A DNA stretch of 64,000 nucleotides from assembly GCA_023213395.1 (NCBI GenBank), contig CM041465.1:109685741-109749740 (forward strand). The letters are read 5' to 3'. The notes beneath the pieces were generated by a model that ran no database searches, was not told the DNA's origin, and saw nothing but the letters and a program-made list of their open reading frames with translations. Shown one piece after another: positions 43,541-56,427 of the stretch. This stretch comes from Cycas panzhihuaensis. Its lineage: Eukaryota > Cycadophyta. Both the position numbers and the translations under genes were made by a program. Each line of letters begins with the position of its first letter. Positions within the stretch are counted from its first letter, which is position 1.

Positions 43541-45199
43541 TCAGAAATCGTAACAACCTGGGCATACAGGAATAGCCTTAGGAAAGAGGGGTATTTCTAG
43601 AGGAAGATTCTCTGGAAGAGGGTTGGAAGGAGCAGAAGAACAAGAAGCTCCCACTACTTCCTTGGCGGCTTGAGACTACATAAGGGCATAAGAAGGAGTT
43701 GCTTCAAGTAACTGGATCACCTTCTTCCCCTTGTTCCAGGGTCGCGAAGGTGATGGGGTGTGACAGTTAGGAGAACGAGAGGAAGAAGACGAGTTCTAGG
43801 CACCCTTCCCTTTATCACAGGAAGGACGAGGATCAGGCGATCTTCCTCGGTTCTGGTTATTCTTGGTTTAGGTGTTGCGATCACATTCCCCATGTTTAGG
43901 GAATAGATCCTTATGAACTGGTTGATTCAAATTAGGCCTTGAGGCCTATTTGGGGGAAGATTCACGTCAAGGGGCATCCTTAGGATGCTCAGCCCTACAA
44001 CGTGAATCATCGTGGAAGCACTCCCCATGAATGGAGCACTACTTCTTCTCAAGCGGAGGGTCTGACCTTCTCGCTTGAGAGGACTGGGCATTTCCATTCC
44101 TGGGAGAGGAGCTTAAGTTATTTGTTAGACTTGTTTGTTGGATATAGGAGATGAAGGAACCTGAAGCTTGAGTTCCTTCATCATATGCTCGAACGAGCGT
44201 ATGGCTGATGTGAGAGGGTCTAAAGTCCTCTCAGTCGGATAAGAGGAAGACCGGGTAGGTTATGAGGGTTTGGTATCTTTGGTTGGGGGTGGTGCCTCAC
44301 GGTGCTATGAGGGCTTAAGAGGCTTCTTGAGACCAGCTTGGATCTCAATATCCTCCAACGCCAAACACTTGGCAATCGCAGAGTCGCATGTGGTCGCCCC
44401 TATTTTAAGGACTTCCACATATACTTTGGGACGAAGTGCATTGACGAAGAGGTCTCACTTCAACTCCTCGGGCAATATTGCCTTAGTGGAGTGAAGCAAG
44501 TCATGAAATCACCGCACAAAGTCACGATTCATTTCATCGTGACCTTGTTTGAGCATAAGGAGTGACTTCATTCTGCTCTCGAAAGGACGGGCTACATCAA
44601 AATAGTTGACGAACTCGTCCACCAATTGCTAGAATGAATGGATGGAATGGGCAGGGAGATGGTAGAACCATTTAAGGGCGTCACCCTGCAAGGATTGTGG
44701 GAATAATTTCATTAAAATTTGGTCATAAGCCCAGTAATCGATGCATGCCATAGAAAAGCTATGCACATGCTCCCCCGGGTCTTGCGACGAAGTTTTGTCG
44801 AATCTAGGAACTTCAGGGGGATGAGGCGGCAGATTGGTTCTTAATACCTCGATGGATAGAGGTGTTGACCTAAAGTCCATGAAAGGGTGTGCCCTCGCCT
44901 GGACCATAGGATCGATGAATGATGAAGCGGGTAACAATCAAGGAGTGGATGGGGGTGGAACACCCATCCCTCCTTGAGAAAATGCCCCCTATTGAGAAGA
45001 GGCGTGGGGGTAGGTGCCTTGGAAGGGAGTCAGGTTCCCTTGCAAAGGCACAACAAATGGAATTGCGCTGGATGATGGACAAGATGGATGTGGAACCGGG
45101 TCTTGCCCATATGGGCCACCCATAGGTGGAACAACCCCATATGGGTGTAGCAGATCTACCCCATAAGCTGGGAGATGACTTCCTCTACCCTACCCCCAA
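43541..45199 (-). pseudogene. gag: gag (element E), C-terminal part
   Basis: Runs downwards from 45199: SSFIDPMVQARAHPFMDFRS, PRFDKTSSQDPGEHVHSF, PQSLQGDALKWFYHLPAHS (here the CAG codon is intact, unlike A and D), a decayed LPEELK region, a Cys/His box near 44040, and a basic tail. It ends at TGA 43543-43541 after CYDF. The N-terminal part is at 51917-52764; element F separates them. Confidence 0.82.
45195..45199 (+). other. Target-site duplication CCCAA (left) of element F
   Basis: CCCAA here and at 51912-51916. Its removal joins the two gag parts of E. Confidence 0.92.
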
Positions 45200-46252
45200 T
45201 GATCCAGGAGGATCTACCATATGTTTACAGGATGCGGAAAATGCTAGGCATTGGCATAACTAAAAGAGATATGGCAAAATGGTATCAAAATTCTATGAAA
45301 TTTTGTTTAAAGGGATAAGACACATCTCAATAGATGTGTACAAAAGGTGGGGTTTAGAAAATATCATTTGATTAGAGTTCAAGCCTTGTCTTTGCATAAA
45401 AATTAATCCCACAGTTAGCAGAAAAAAAATAGAAAATATATATTTTGATTATATGAATATAAACATGGTCAAATGACATCCAAATGAGCTAAAATTTTGA
45501 GGAAGTGGAGGAGACATGTGTTTCTATACGTGTACAAAATGTGAGCTGAATTGGAGTCCGTTAAGGTTAGTTACAAGCCGCAACTTTTAAGAATTGTATG
45601 AAGGCCACTTGGACAGCAGAAAAATAGCAAATACATATTATTATTAAATGAATAAAAATGCAGTAAAATGACATCCAAATGAGCTGAAAATTTGAGGAAG
45701 CTGAGGGGACATATGTTCCTATACGTGTACCAAATTTGAGATAAATTGGAGTACGTTAAGATCTATTACAAACTGTAACTTTTTAAGAATTGTATGAAGG
45801 CCACTTGGACAACATGCATTCTGGTGGTTAGTGGTTATACTTGCATGATTGCCACTTGTTAAACATGCAATTCAGGTTTATTTCTATAAATTGAGCCCTT
45901 CTACAGGTTGGAGAGGTGGTTCTTGGAGACTTGACTTGGGAAGCATCCTTGGAGAAGCATTTGGAGGGTTGGAATTCCCCTTATGGTATAATTGTAACAT
46001 TTACTCCTTGTAATTTTACCATTCTTTTGCTAGTTGATTTCTCCACCATTAAATGGAGATTTTCATGGTTTAATAAAAGTATTACTCATCATACTTTTGG
46101 ATCAATATCAAGAATAATTGATTTGGTGTAGAATTTTCCTTTCATGGGCTCATTGTTGTTTTGATGTTATTGAGCTTTCTAGACTAACTCAGGATCTCAA
46201 GGAGGAAAGGTTGATAATTGATTTCTTCACCAACTAAGCTCTTTTGGGATCA
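45200..46252 (+). repeat. Element F 5' LTR
   Basis: 1,053 bp; begins TGATCCAGGAGG and ends TTTTGGGATCA. Exactly the same length as the 3' LTR. Confidence 0.93.
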
Positions 46253-46257
46253 TATTT

Positions 46258-46269
46258 TGGTATCAGAGC
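46258..46269 (+). other. Primer binding site of element F
   Basis: TGGTATCAGAGC, complementary to the 3' end of plant initiator-Met tRNA, five bases after the LTR. Confidence 0.9.
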
Positions 46270-46295
46270 CTCTGATCTTTGTTGTAGGGACTTGA

Positions 46296-48159
46296 ATGGT
46301 ACAAACAAGGAAAGGATACAAAGAGAATGTGAAGACTTTCTTGTGTTGCAATCACCTAGAAGACAAAGAAAGAAGCCAAGTACCAAGGGTGTGTAAGAAG
46401 ATGGAGAAATTAGATTTGAAAGGCTTGAGAAGAACGTCGAAGCCTTGATGCAAATGATGACCCACCTTCTACCTCTAGTCAAAGGAAAAGGCAAAGAGAA
46501 GGAATTTGAAGGAGGATCCACATATGACCATGACCATGAAGAGGAAGAGGAGGAGACCTTAAAGCACTCTTTTGAAGAAAGCAAGGGTACTTCATCTTAT
46601 TAACCCTTCAAGGTGGAGGCAAAGTTGGATATTCCAACTTATGATGGAGAGGTAAATGCTGAAAAGTTGGACCATTGGTTGGATCAACTTGAAACCTACT
46701 TCACAATCTATGCTTATAGTAATGCTCAAAAGCTTTCATTTGCTAGGCTCAAGTTGTGTAAACATGCATTGACATGGTGGAATGCATATTTAAAGACTCA
46801 TGATGTATCTTCTTTTTCATGGAGGATTTTAAGAAAATAATAAAGAAGCAATTCTACCCCATAGGTCATGAGGAAGACCAATGGGTCACTTGGCAATATT
46901 TACGCCAAGGAGAGGTGTAAGTGTCCAAGACTATACTTCTTTATTTTTAGGCATGGCATGCTACTTGGTATTAATATGGATGAACATGTCACTCTTATGA
47001 AATTCATTGGAGGATTACATGAATACATAAGGAAGGAACTAAGGCTTTTAAGGTTCAATCCATTGGAGAAGCAAGTAGGATGGCTATGGCAATAGAAAGT
47101 AAAAGTAAGAAATCTACATTCATATCTAAAGATTCTACTTTTACTTCTAATAAGTATGAAAAGAATCCTAAATGGCACTTATCAAAAAGGCAAGAAGGAA
47201 AGAAGAAAAGAACTAATTTTGTTAAAAGTTCTAACTATTGTGAGCATTGTGATATTAGTGGTCATATTATAGCAAAGTGTTGGAAGTTGCATCCAAAACT
47301 AAAGCCGAAGCATATCAAGGATATGAAATTAAGAAAGAAGGAAAAAGGGAAAGCACTACTTTCTGAGGTGGAGATTCAAAGTGAAGGAGAAGAAGAGAAG
47401 GTCACTCTACTTACAAATTATGAAGATGATGCTACAAGGGAGGAACTATTTCACTTGAAGCTTCAAGTGGGAAATAGTATGATTGGTTCCATTATAGATC
47501 CAGGAAGCCAAAAGAATTTGATCTCAGAAAGTTTGGTAAAGAGCATTGGTTTGGTAACTACTCCTTACCCTCATCCATATCCTCTTGGTTGGATCCATAA
47601 AGATGTGGAAATGCAAATATCAAAGCAATATACACTTAAATTTTCCATCACTAATGATTTTGTTGATGAGGTAATATGTGATGTGGTGCCACTGGATGTA
47701 TGCCATGTTGTGCTTGGAAGTCCCTACTTGTGGGATCGAGATGCACTCTTCTATCAAAGGGAGAGAAAGTATCGATTGATGAAGGATAACAAGGGCTTCA
47801 TCATAAAGGCCACAAAGAAGCACTTGGATAAGATAGCATTAATTTCAGCTACTCAAGCAAAAAGGATGATCAATACATGTGGTAAATTTATCATCTTAAT
47901 GGTAAGGAGAAAAGAAGAGCCAAGAGATGAAGAAGGTCCTTCTACTCACACTCTTCTTATATCACCTAAACAAATGCAACAAATTGAGGAGTTAAAGACA
48001 ATGTATGATATTCTATTTCAACATGTTGATGGGCTTCCACCAAAGAGAAAGATAGAGCATGAAATCACTCTTGTAGGAGATGCACCATTACCTAATGTTG
48101 CTTTGTATAGGCACTCCATTGTAGAAAATAATGAGATAAAGAGGCAAGTTGAGGAGTAG
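46296..48159 (+). pseudogene. gag: gag-protease (element F), degenerate
   Basis: The likely start MVQTRKGYKEN at 46296 soon loses frame. The capsid region KLDIPTYDGEVNAEKLDHWL (about 46620) with ALTWWNAYLK is typical of Ty3/gypsy gag. Frameshifts lie near 46835 and 46915. From 47080 one 359-codon frame holds the zinc knuckle CEHCDISGHIIAKC (C-x2-C-x4-H-x4-C, 47239-47280), then protease with IIDPGSQKNLISESL (DPGS in place of D[ST]G) and CHVVLGSPYL. It closes with TAG at 48157-48159. Confidence 0.85.
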
Positions 48160-48162
48160 GGG

Positions 48163-49183
48163 TCATAAGACCTTCATGTTCACCTTGTGGGTCACCAATT
48201 GTCTTGGTGCCTAAGAAGGATGGAGGATGGAGAATGTGTATAGATTTTCGTGCTTTGAATAAAATTACAATTAAAAATCACTACCCTTTGCCTCGTATAG
48301 ATGATTTGCTTGATCAAATTCAGCATGCTTGTTATTTCACTAAATTGGATTTAAAAGTGGTTATCACCAAGTTAGGGTCAAGGAGGAGGACACATGGAAG
48401 GCGGCCTTCAAAACAAAGCAAGGACTCTTTGAATGGATGGTTATGCCTTTCGGATTGTGTAATGCTCCCGCAACATTCATGAGGCTAATGAATGAAATAT
48501 TAAGGCCTTACTTGGATAATTTTGTTGTTGTCTATCTTGATGACATTTTGATTTTCAACAACACATGGAAGGAACATTTGCAGCACATAGAAGAAGTTTT
48601 AAAGACTATGGCTAAGCATCATTTGAAGCTTAATGTGAAGAAGTGTGAATTTGGCAAGGAGAACTTGATCTTCTTAGGCTTTGTGGTTGGAGGAGGAAAG
48701 TTGAGCATTGATCCACTCAAGACTCAAGCCATCCTCAAATGGCCTAAGCCAACAAACATCACAGAGGTGAGAAGTTTTTTAGGAGCTTGTCAATACTTGA
48801 GAAAGTTCATTCTTCATTTCTCACAGGTTGCAGCACCTCTACATGGATTAACAAAATCTAGTAGAAAGTTTACTTGGGGTTCCAAGGAGGAAGAAGCCTT
48901 TCTTCTTTTAAAGAAGAAAATTTGTGAAGCACCAGTTTTGGCAATGCCAAATTTGCAAAGGCCTTTTGAAGTCGAAGCTGATGCGAGTGGAAATGCGATG
49001 GGAGCTGTCCTTATTCAAGATGGGAAGCCTATTGCGTACCATTCGGAAGTCTTCACCCCTCAAGTGAAGAACTACCCAACATATGATCGAGAAATGTTCG
49101 CACTTCATCAAGCATGCAAGCATTGGAGGTCATACTTGCTCGGAAAAGAGGTTGTAGTTCATACCGATCATAAGCCTCTTTAA
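48163..49183 (+). pseudogene. Reverse transcriptase and RNase H (element F)
   Basis: [20 protein letters not shown], then a frameshift near 48355 that disrupts the palm. The frame is regained by 48437: [30 protein letters not shown] (catalytic YLDD) and SFLGACQYLRKFI. RNase H: VEADASGNAMGAVLIQDGKP, YDREMFALHQACKHWRSYL and VHTDHKPL, then TAA at 49181-49183. Confidence 0.9.
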
Positions 49184-50639
49184 TTTTTATAAACTCAAAG
49201 TAAATTACAGCAAGCAGGACACATGAAGTGGATGAGTTATTTACAACAATTCAATATTGTAATTAAGTATAAAAAGGGATCTAATAACAAAATTGCTGAT
49301 ATGTTATCTAGACCACCTTGTTCCACTTCTTCTTCTACTTTTATTTGTAGTTCTCTTATGAGTTTGCAGGTGGAACCAATGCATCATGAAGAGTACAAAG
49401 ACTTGTACCATAAAGATGAAGCTTTGAAGGAAGAATTAGAGAACTTAGTGAAAGGAAGACCTTCCCAGCTTGCTTGGAAGGATGGTCTACTTTTCAAAGG
49501 GGAGCAGCTCTATGTTCCATCAAAAGGAGACAAGATCAAGTGGCTTAGAGAAGCCCATACTTCTAAAGTAGCTGGTCACTTTGGTATAGAGAATACTTTA
49601 GCGAACTTGAGAAGATATGTTGTATGGCCAAAAATGCAAAATGATGTAAAAAAATATGTAAAAGGATGTGTAATGTGTAATACTTCTAAGCCTTCTTCTA
49701 GAAAATTAGGATTGTATACACCACTACCTATTCCCACTAGGCCTTGGGAAAGTATCTTCATTGATTTTTTAGGGGGACTTCCCATGACTAGGAAGGGACA
49801 TGATTATCTTTTTGTTGTTGTAGATAGGTTTAGTAAAATGATATGTCTAATACCTTGTAAGAAGACAATCACAGTGCAGAGCGGTGAGTTATTCTTCGAG
49901 CATGTATGGAAGAATTTTGGCTTGCCTTCTTCCATCATTTCAGATCGGACACTCGATTCCTTTCATCATTTTGGAAGTCACTATGGGAGATGATGGATAC
50001 CAAATTGAATAGGAGTACAAGTTTCCATCCTCAAACGGATGGACAAACCAAGTAGTGAATGTAACTTTGGTACATCTATTGAGGATACAATTCCAAGCAT
50101 CCAAAGACTTGGGATGAATCATTGGCTTTTCTACAATTTGCTTTTAATAGAGCAATGCATGCATCACACTCTAAAGCACCTTTTGAAGTTTGTTTGGGAT
50201 ACTTACTTCAAAGTCCATTTGACTTGGAGTTTTCCATGCAAGCTAAGGAAGGATCCACAAAGAGAAGGAGGAGCATGACAAGGCTTTAAGATACTTGGAG
50301 AAGATCCAGAGAGTCCACAAAGAAGTACATGATCAACTTCTAAGGACTCAACAAAAGTACAAGGAAAGACATGACAAGCATAGGCAAGAGTGTACTTTCC
50401 AAGAAGGAGATTTAGTATGGTTATACTTGATCAAGGAGAGGTTAAAAGGAGAAGGTAAGAAACTCAAACCTATAAGGTATGGACCATTCAAGATTTTGAG
50501 AAAAGTAGGTGGCAATGCTTTCCAACTTGATCTTCCACCTTATATGCAAATATATTCAGTAGTAAATGCTGAATACTTAAAACTCTTTGAGCCCTCCATG
50601 CTAGATGAGAGCAGGACCAGTTCACTTTACCTTGATTGA
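49184..50639 (+). pseudogene. Integrase (element F)
   Basis: Connector YKKGSNNKIADMLSRPP. Zinc region HTSKVAGHFG...CVMCNTSKP (HHCC, about 49555-49690). Core IDFLGGLP (first Asp, about 49760) and [10 protein letters not shown] (second Asp, about 49940). After HPQTDGQT a one-base deletion at about 50050 removes the frame exactly where the catalytic Glu codon is expected. The last 114 codons from 50295 contain ERHDKHRQECTFQEGDLVWL and the GPY/F-type module YGPFKILRKVGGNAFQLDLP. Weak chromodomain-like text (EDCILERKS) follows in another frame to about 50750. Confidence 0.86.
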
Positions 50640-50843
50640 TGATTTGTATTTGGAAAGTGAGGAGCCTCTCAAGGAAGATTGTATCTTGGAGAGAAAATCT
50701 ACCAAAACAAGACATAAGACACATGAATCTTTCAGATTGGAGTAGTGGCAATTGCCTAGTAAGGCCAAGTGGTTTAGTAGGCAATAAGGAGAACAACACT
50801 TCCCCATCTCCAATTCTAAGCCAAACAGAGTTGGCTATTTTCC

Positions 50844-50858
50844 AAGGAAGGGGAGCCA
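50844..50858 (+). other. Polypurine tract (element F)
   Basis: AAGGAAGGGGAGCCA directly before the 3' LTR start. Confidence 0.85.
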
Positions 50859-51911
50859 TGATCCGTGAGGATCTACCATATGTTCTGAGGATGGGAAAAT
50901 GCTAGGCATTGGCATAACTAAAAGAGATATGGCCAAATGGTATCAAAATTCTATGAAATTTTGTTTAAAGGGATAAGACACATCTCACTAGATGTGTACA
51001 AAAGGTGGGGTTTAGAAAATATCATTTGATTAGAGTTCAAGCCTTGTCTTTGCATAAAAATTAATCCCACGCTTAGCGTAAAAAAAATAGAAAATATATA
51101 TTTTGATTATATGAATAGAAACATGGTCAAATGACATCCAAATGAGCTAAAATTTTGAGGAAGCGGAGGAGACATTGTTCTTATACCTGTACAAAATTTG
51201 AGCTGAATTGGAGTCCGTTAAGGTTAGTTACAAGCCGCAACTTTTAAGAATTGTATGAAGGCCACTTGGACAACAGAAAAACAACAAATACATATTATTA
51301 TTAAATGAATAAAAATGCAGTCAAATGACATCCAAATGAGCTGAAAATTTGAGGAAGCTGAGGGGACATAAGTTCCTATACGTGTACCAAATTTGAGATA
51401 AATTAGAGTATGTTAAGATCTGTTACAAACTATAACTTTTTAAGAATTGTATGAAGGCCACTTGGACAACATGCATTCTGGTGGTTAGTGGTTATACTTG
51501 CATGATTGCCACTTGTTAAACATGCAATTCAGGTTTCTTTCTATAAATTGAGCCCTTCTATAGGTTGGAGAGGTGGTTCTTGGTGACTTGACTTGGGAAG
51601 CATCCTTGGAGAAGCATTTGGAGGGTTGGAATCCCCCTTATGGTATAATTGTAACATTTACTCCTTGTAATTTTACCATTCTTTTGCTAGTTGATTTCTC
51701 CACCATTAAATGGAGATTTTCATGGTTTAATAAAAGTATTACTCATCATACTTTTGGATAAATGTCAAGAATAATTGATTTGGTGTAGAATTTTCCTTTC
51801 ATGGGCTCATTGTTGTTTTGATGTTATTGAGCTTTCTACACTAACTCCCAGGATCTCAAGGAGGAAAGGTTGATAATTGATTTCTTCACCAACTAAGCTC
51901 TTTTGGGATCA
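50859..51911 (+). repeat. Element F 3' LTR
   Basis: 1,053 bp, TGATCCGTGAGG...GGGATCA, followed by CCCAA (51912-51916). Confidence 0.93.
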
Positions 51912-51916
51912 CCCAA

Positions 51917-52764
51917 GGTTAAGATGTATACCCTGGAGGAACGTAGAAGGAAGCACCAACATGTTGGTTTTGAGAGTGTGTGGGAGTGGATCCCACATGA
52001 TTGGTAGTAGAGAGGCTAGTAGGACTGATGGGCCTACTAGGAAAGGTATGCGGCACATTAGGGGATGGCACATTGGTTTGGTTAGGGACGGGTATGCTAA
52101 CCTTTAATTGAGGGAAAGACACACCACGGGAAGATCCCAAAATACTAGGACCTTGATGAGAAACAGAAGGCATAACATGTGCCCCCACTACAAGAATAGG
52201 AAAGGAGCGGGACACATGCGTAGGCATAAAGGGATTTGTTGTCAAAGGAAAAGTAGATGAGGATGAGACATGCGGGGGAGGAGCAGAAGAAGAAGAGGCT
52301 CCTCCATGAAGAGCACCCTCAAGCTATCCAGGATGCGGTTACAAGTGTGTCACACGGTGACACTCGTTAAGAGCTTAAACTATGTCGAAAGGAGGGGTTC
52401 CTACATACTCATAAGAGGTAGTTGGAACCTCGAATGAAGTAGGTCCCTCGGGGCGCTCCTCATAAGAGTCACTGACCAAGTGTTAAGTCTCAAGAGGAAC
52501 GAATCCTTCCACCACATAGGTAGAGGGATGGACGTTGAGTGAGTGGTGTTGATTATTTGGGTAATAAAGGAGGTCATTACCCTCTTAGGTAGAACTCGGG
52601 ATAGAAGAAGGGAAATCATGGGTTTCTAACGTTGCGGTGTGTTAGGCCAAATCAGAAGAGTATCCCTCCATAGTTAAATCAGAATATGACAAAGGAAGAG
52701 GGCGATACTCGGGGTCTTCTAACAATGGAGGTAGACTGCACAAGCGACGAGAAAAGCGTCGCAT
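51917..52764 (-). pseudogene. gag: gag (element E), N-terminal part
   Basis: Start codon at 52764-52762 (MRRFSRRLCSLPPLLEDPEY), homologous to the gag start of D. Reads through GASSSSAPPPHVSSSST and MTTNPFMPTHVSRSFPILV to VGASFYVPPGYTS at the F insertion. Frameshifts and TGG/CAG-derived stops are present around 52330-52620. Confidence 0.82.
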
Positions 52765-52918
52765 GCAAGGTCAACCAACAATATTAGGGAAAAATAGAGG
52801 GCAGTACAGGCACACACGTTGGGGGCTACCCAACGAAGAGATCGAAATAGGTGAAAAAGGATCACAAAATATAGCAAAACCAACGGAAGAGAGCGGAAAC
52901 TAGCTCCCTTACTGGCAG

Positions 52919-52937
52919 GTCCCCAGTATGGTCGTCA
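52919..52937 (-). other. Primer binding site of element E
   Basis: GTCCCCAGTATGGTCGTCA on the plus strand; inverse TGACGACCATACTGGGGAC, one base from the LTR end. Confidence 0.75.
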
Positions 52938-52938
52938 G

Positions 52939-55654
52939 TGGATGCACATCTACGGGATAGCCACCTAACTAAATAGGTATGATAAGAGTGGCTGGTAGTA
53001 TGATTGAGAAAGAGACCTATAAGTAGGGTGAATATCACGCAGGGCACCTCCTGCGCTGGAGTGCGAGTTCGGGACCTACAATGGAATATAGCTACCTAAG
53101 AATGATCCCCCCCACTTCGAATAAGAGGTGAGGAGACATGGGGTTAGCCTGGGTTGACTTTAGGGAAGGATCCTCCCACCCTTGGATAGTCGAAAGGGGA
53201 AGGAGAGGAACCTTGAAGGGTTTCCCTAAAGCAATGGGAAACAAAGAAGGATAAGCAAGTAAACGACCTATAAACAGGGTCACCTTGGTTGCCCAGCGAA
53301 GTGGTGAACCAAGGGAAAATGAGAGGGATGACCCAAGAAGGCGGGTCAAGGCATGCCTAAGCAAACTAACCAAATACAGAAAGGACAAAGGGAAAAGGAA
53401 GCTTGCACAGCAAAGGAGGGAAAAGGTGAAAGAGGCAGTTCCTAAGACCTTTTCCTATGAGTAAAGAAGATGCATGCAATAAAATAAATAAAGCATGAAC
53501 CCAAAGCAAAGTTAATTTCCCCTTTTGATTTCCAATGAGTTAATTACTACTTATGTAAAGGAAATTCAAAAGGGAAGAGACGTAGGGTGGAGCAAAGCGT
53601 GTACCTGCATCAAAGCATCTTTGTGATGATAGCGATCCCAAGGGGCACCCAAAACCACTCCACAAGGCGCAACAGTCGTGAAGCATCGCAGCGGATTAGA
53701 ATAAGGGGCTCTCTTACCTTCCCTGAAGAAATACTAAAGTACAAAACCAAGGAAAGAAAGAGACCAAATATTTAACAATAAACTGAGCATGAAAGTACAA
53801 CATGCATGGAAGCACTTACTGGCAAAGGGACAAATGAAGAAAGGTCCTTTGCAGTTTTCGAATACCTGCAAGTAGACGACAACCTCCTCTTTTCCGGAGA
53901 AAGGGTACTAACATGCAATGACAAGATCCTAACAATACACATCTATGTAATACAAATATAAACTTAAACACATGTATGTTAGCATCAACACAATGATGAT
54001 AATATGCAAAGGAGGACAACCCAAGCGAAAGGAAAGTAACCGGTAAGCCTTGGAGTGGCCCACCTCCCGTACAGAACAACCCCAACCTACCCCTAAGGCC
54101 ACAAGGCAGCGAGGGTAAGGCCAAGAAGGATGGCTGCAAACAATAGCAAGGGAGTTAAGAGGAGCTAAAGAAGACCTACGACAAGCCAGAGTGCTATGAA
54201 GAGCAAACTGGGATGCCGGGAAAAGGGTTGGGTAAAGAACGAGTGGTCGGGACTTACATGAGTTTCCCAGACCTAAGCACAAGCCCTTAAACCAGCACTG
54301 CAACATGTGATAGCACTGATTTCAGTGGCCAAGGAAGGCCCAACAAACCCTTATTTGAGTGCCAAGGATGACACGAAGCAAGAGGGAAGGTTTGGGGGGC
54401 TCAAAGCCGCTTGAGGAGCGTGGAAGGTGGTGTAGAATCCACCCAGCTCTCTCCCAAACCCTATGTCAACCCTCTATGCTGCTGCCTTGAGCAATAAACG
54501 CAGGCAAGGAGGCACTATAATAGGAGTAAAACTGTCAAATATAAAGAAGAAATCAACCCTCACAAAGACAAGCAAGGAGACCGACAAGATAGGGCATCAA
54601 TTGCATAAGAGAAATAACCCAAATCAATGAATACCTAAGAGGAAGAGAAGAGGTGCTTGCCTCAGCCAAGGGCTGGTAAGGAGAGGCTGAGAAATCAGCC
54701 CCAAAACTGTGGTGTAGCAGGTTTGGGGCCCTGCTAATGAAATTGGAGGAAGAACACCTGCACTTGGAACACTTGGCGATTGCCCGAGGCAAGAATCTAC
54801 TGAAATCTCTCCAAGGGGCCCTCTCCAAGGTGCGTGAGGGGTTGGGAAGATGTCCTAGCCACATCGAAGGAGAGCTGGGCACTGGAGGAGAGACGCAGGT
54901 CTGGTAGTAGCAAGAGGGCGAGAGAATAGCGAGCCAAAGATGGTTTCCTTGAGGAGCAATCCAAAATGTGAGCCAAAAGTTCTCAAAAATAAGTAAAAAG
55001 TGACTTAAGTACCCAACCCAAACCCCAAAGTGAGCGATTAAGGTGCGGCTGGTAGCGAGTTAAGCTGCGAGACACGTGGCAGTTTCATAATAAATGTGAA
55101 ATTGCCATGGTAGATTTTAAAAAACAAGTTAGAATAGTCATACTACTGCAAAATCTACGGTACCGCAGGTTTTCTGGTGGTACCGTGAAAATCGCGGTAG
55201 TATTCACCTGGAGGTAAAAATAGGCTCAGCCAACCAGTCATGCGGATGATAAAAAGGGCCAATAGAAATTTGAGACACCTACCCAGAGGTAAACAAGCCA
55301 ACAAACGGGTCCAAAAGAGCAAAAATAGGGCTCAAACGGTGTGGCAAGTCAACCAAACGATGACGCGTCATCACACGGGCAGAGGTGGCACAAGCCAAGT
55401 GGATCCTGGAGCGAGGAGGGCAAAATGCAGGAAGTGGAGAGGCCACCAGGGTGCCACACTTGCTAGAAGTGTGCCCCTGCTATAGTCGTCATAGGCTAAA
55501 ATAAGTGTAGACGAAGACAAAGTCATCTACAAAGCCATAAACATGCAGACATGTAAGAAAACACTCATCAAAAGCAAGTGATGATAGGGTGAGAAACATA
55601 CCTGCACTTACCTGAGTCGGTAATTCCGTACCCATTCCTAGAAGCCAGGAAATA
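52939..55654 (-). repeat. Element E 5' LTR
   Basis: 2,716 bp, plus-strand TGGATGCAC...GGAAATA, followed by ACTAC (55655-55659). Aligns end to end with 29544-32240. Confidence 0.9.
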
Positions 55655-55659
55655 ACTAC

Positions 55660-55988
55660 AATATTAAATTTTTCCTATTTCTCCCAACCACAAGTTGAAT
55701 GACAATTTAAAGTGTCTTCTTCATCTCCTCCCGTGGAACCCGTGTTCCCATTTCCTTTGGGACCTTGTCCTCCTATTTGGGAATCCCCCAACTAGGACGA
55801 TGCCCTAAAATGAGCCTAAACTACCATCTTAGGTTGTTCCTATTCTTCCCAACCACGGGTAGAATGGCAATTTAAGATGGCTTCTCCTTTTTCTTTCTAG
55901 TTCCTCCCGCAGAACCCGTGTTCCCATATCCTCTCGGGAACCTATCGTCTTCCTATTTGGGCATCCCCCAATTAGGACGATGCCTTGG
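55660..55988 (+). repeat. Tandem duplication in the post-pol spacer of element D
   Basis: A unit of about 180 bases running from AAATGAGCCTAAACTAC to TAGGACGATGCC occurs twice. The first copy is 29526-29543 plus 55660-55805 (split by E); the second is about 55806-55988. A and E have one copy. Confidence 0.75.
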
Positions 55989-56427
55989 AGTACCGTTACT
56001 CCTCTCTCTTGCCTATTGTTTCCTTCGCATATTCCGCTATGCTCCTCCGTGGATATGCATGTTGCTCTATTTCTAATCTCACACCTCTCTATCACCTCTA
56101 CTCATGGTGGATGTGTGTGCTCATGTTAGGTATATAGCCATATATGGAAGGAAATATGTGCATTATACAATAAAACATTTACACAAAACACTTATAACAT
56201 ACAAAACAAAGCATACATGCTATCTATCACACATGATATACATAGCATCTCATGTCGAAGTGGGGTTCCAATTACCCCATATATATATACACCAAAAATC
56301 ATATGTTACATCATACATATGGGAAGCCGGTGTCCTTACAGGGGGGTATAATCATATGAGTCTATATATGACCCCCTGGAGGCCCGTGCTTTCCCCTATC
56401 AAAATCATATACATGTCTCCTATACTA
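55989..56427. other. Remainder of the post-pol spacer of element D
   Basis: AT-rich, with a short TA tract near 56279-56290 and a sequence shared with A (5670-5800). No gene seen. Confidence 0.65.

Larger units (their letters stand above)
45200..51911 (+). mobile_element. Element F: complete-length Ty3/gypsy element of a different lineage
   Basis: 6,712 bp. Two 1,053-bp LTRs, TGATCC...GGATCA; initiator-Met-type primer site; gag, protease, reverse transcriptase, RNase H and integrase in that order; polypurine tract. No opposite-strand gene and no second RNase H. The LTRs differ at roughly 30-40 positions by eye, fewer per base than those of D or E, which fits F being among the youngest insertions. 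Confidence 0.93.
29544..55654 (-). mobile_element. Element E: near-complete Tat-like Ty3/gypsy retrotransposon carrying G and F insertions
   Basis: Inverted relative to D. On the plus strand: 3' LTR 29544-32240, second RNase H, opposite-strand gene, spacer, integrase, RNase H, reverse transcriptase, protease (split by G), gag (split by F), primer site, 5' LTR 52939-55654. Removing G and F with one duplication each leaves 16,841 bp. It is the same subfamily as D by LTR and coding sequence. Confidence 0.92.

Noticed and set aside
46258-46269. Possible tRNA gene at the initiator-Met-like sequence
   Set aside because: Only the 12-base complement of the tRNA 3' end is present, at the expected primer site of an LTR element.
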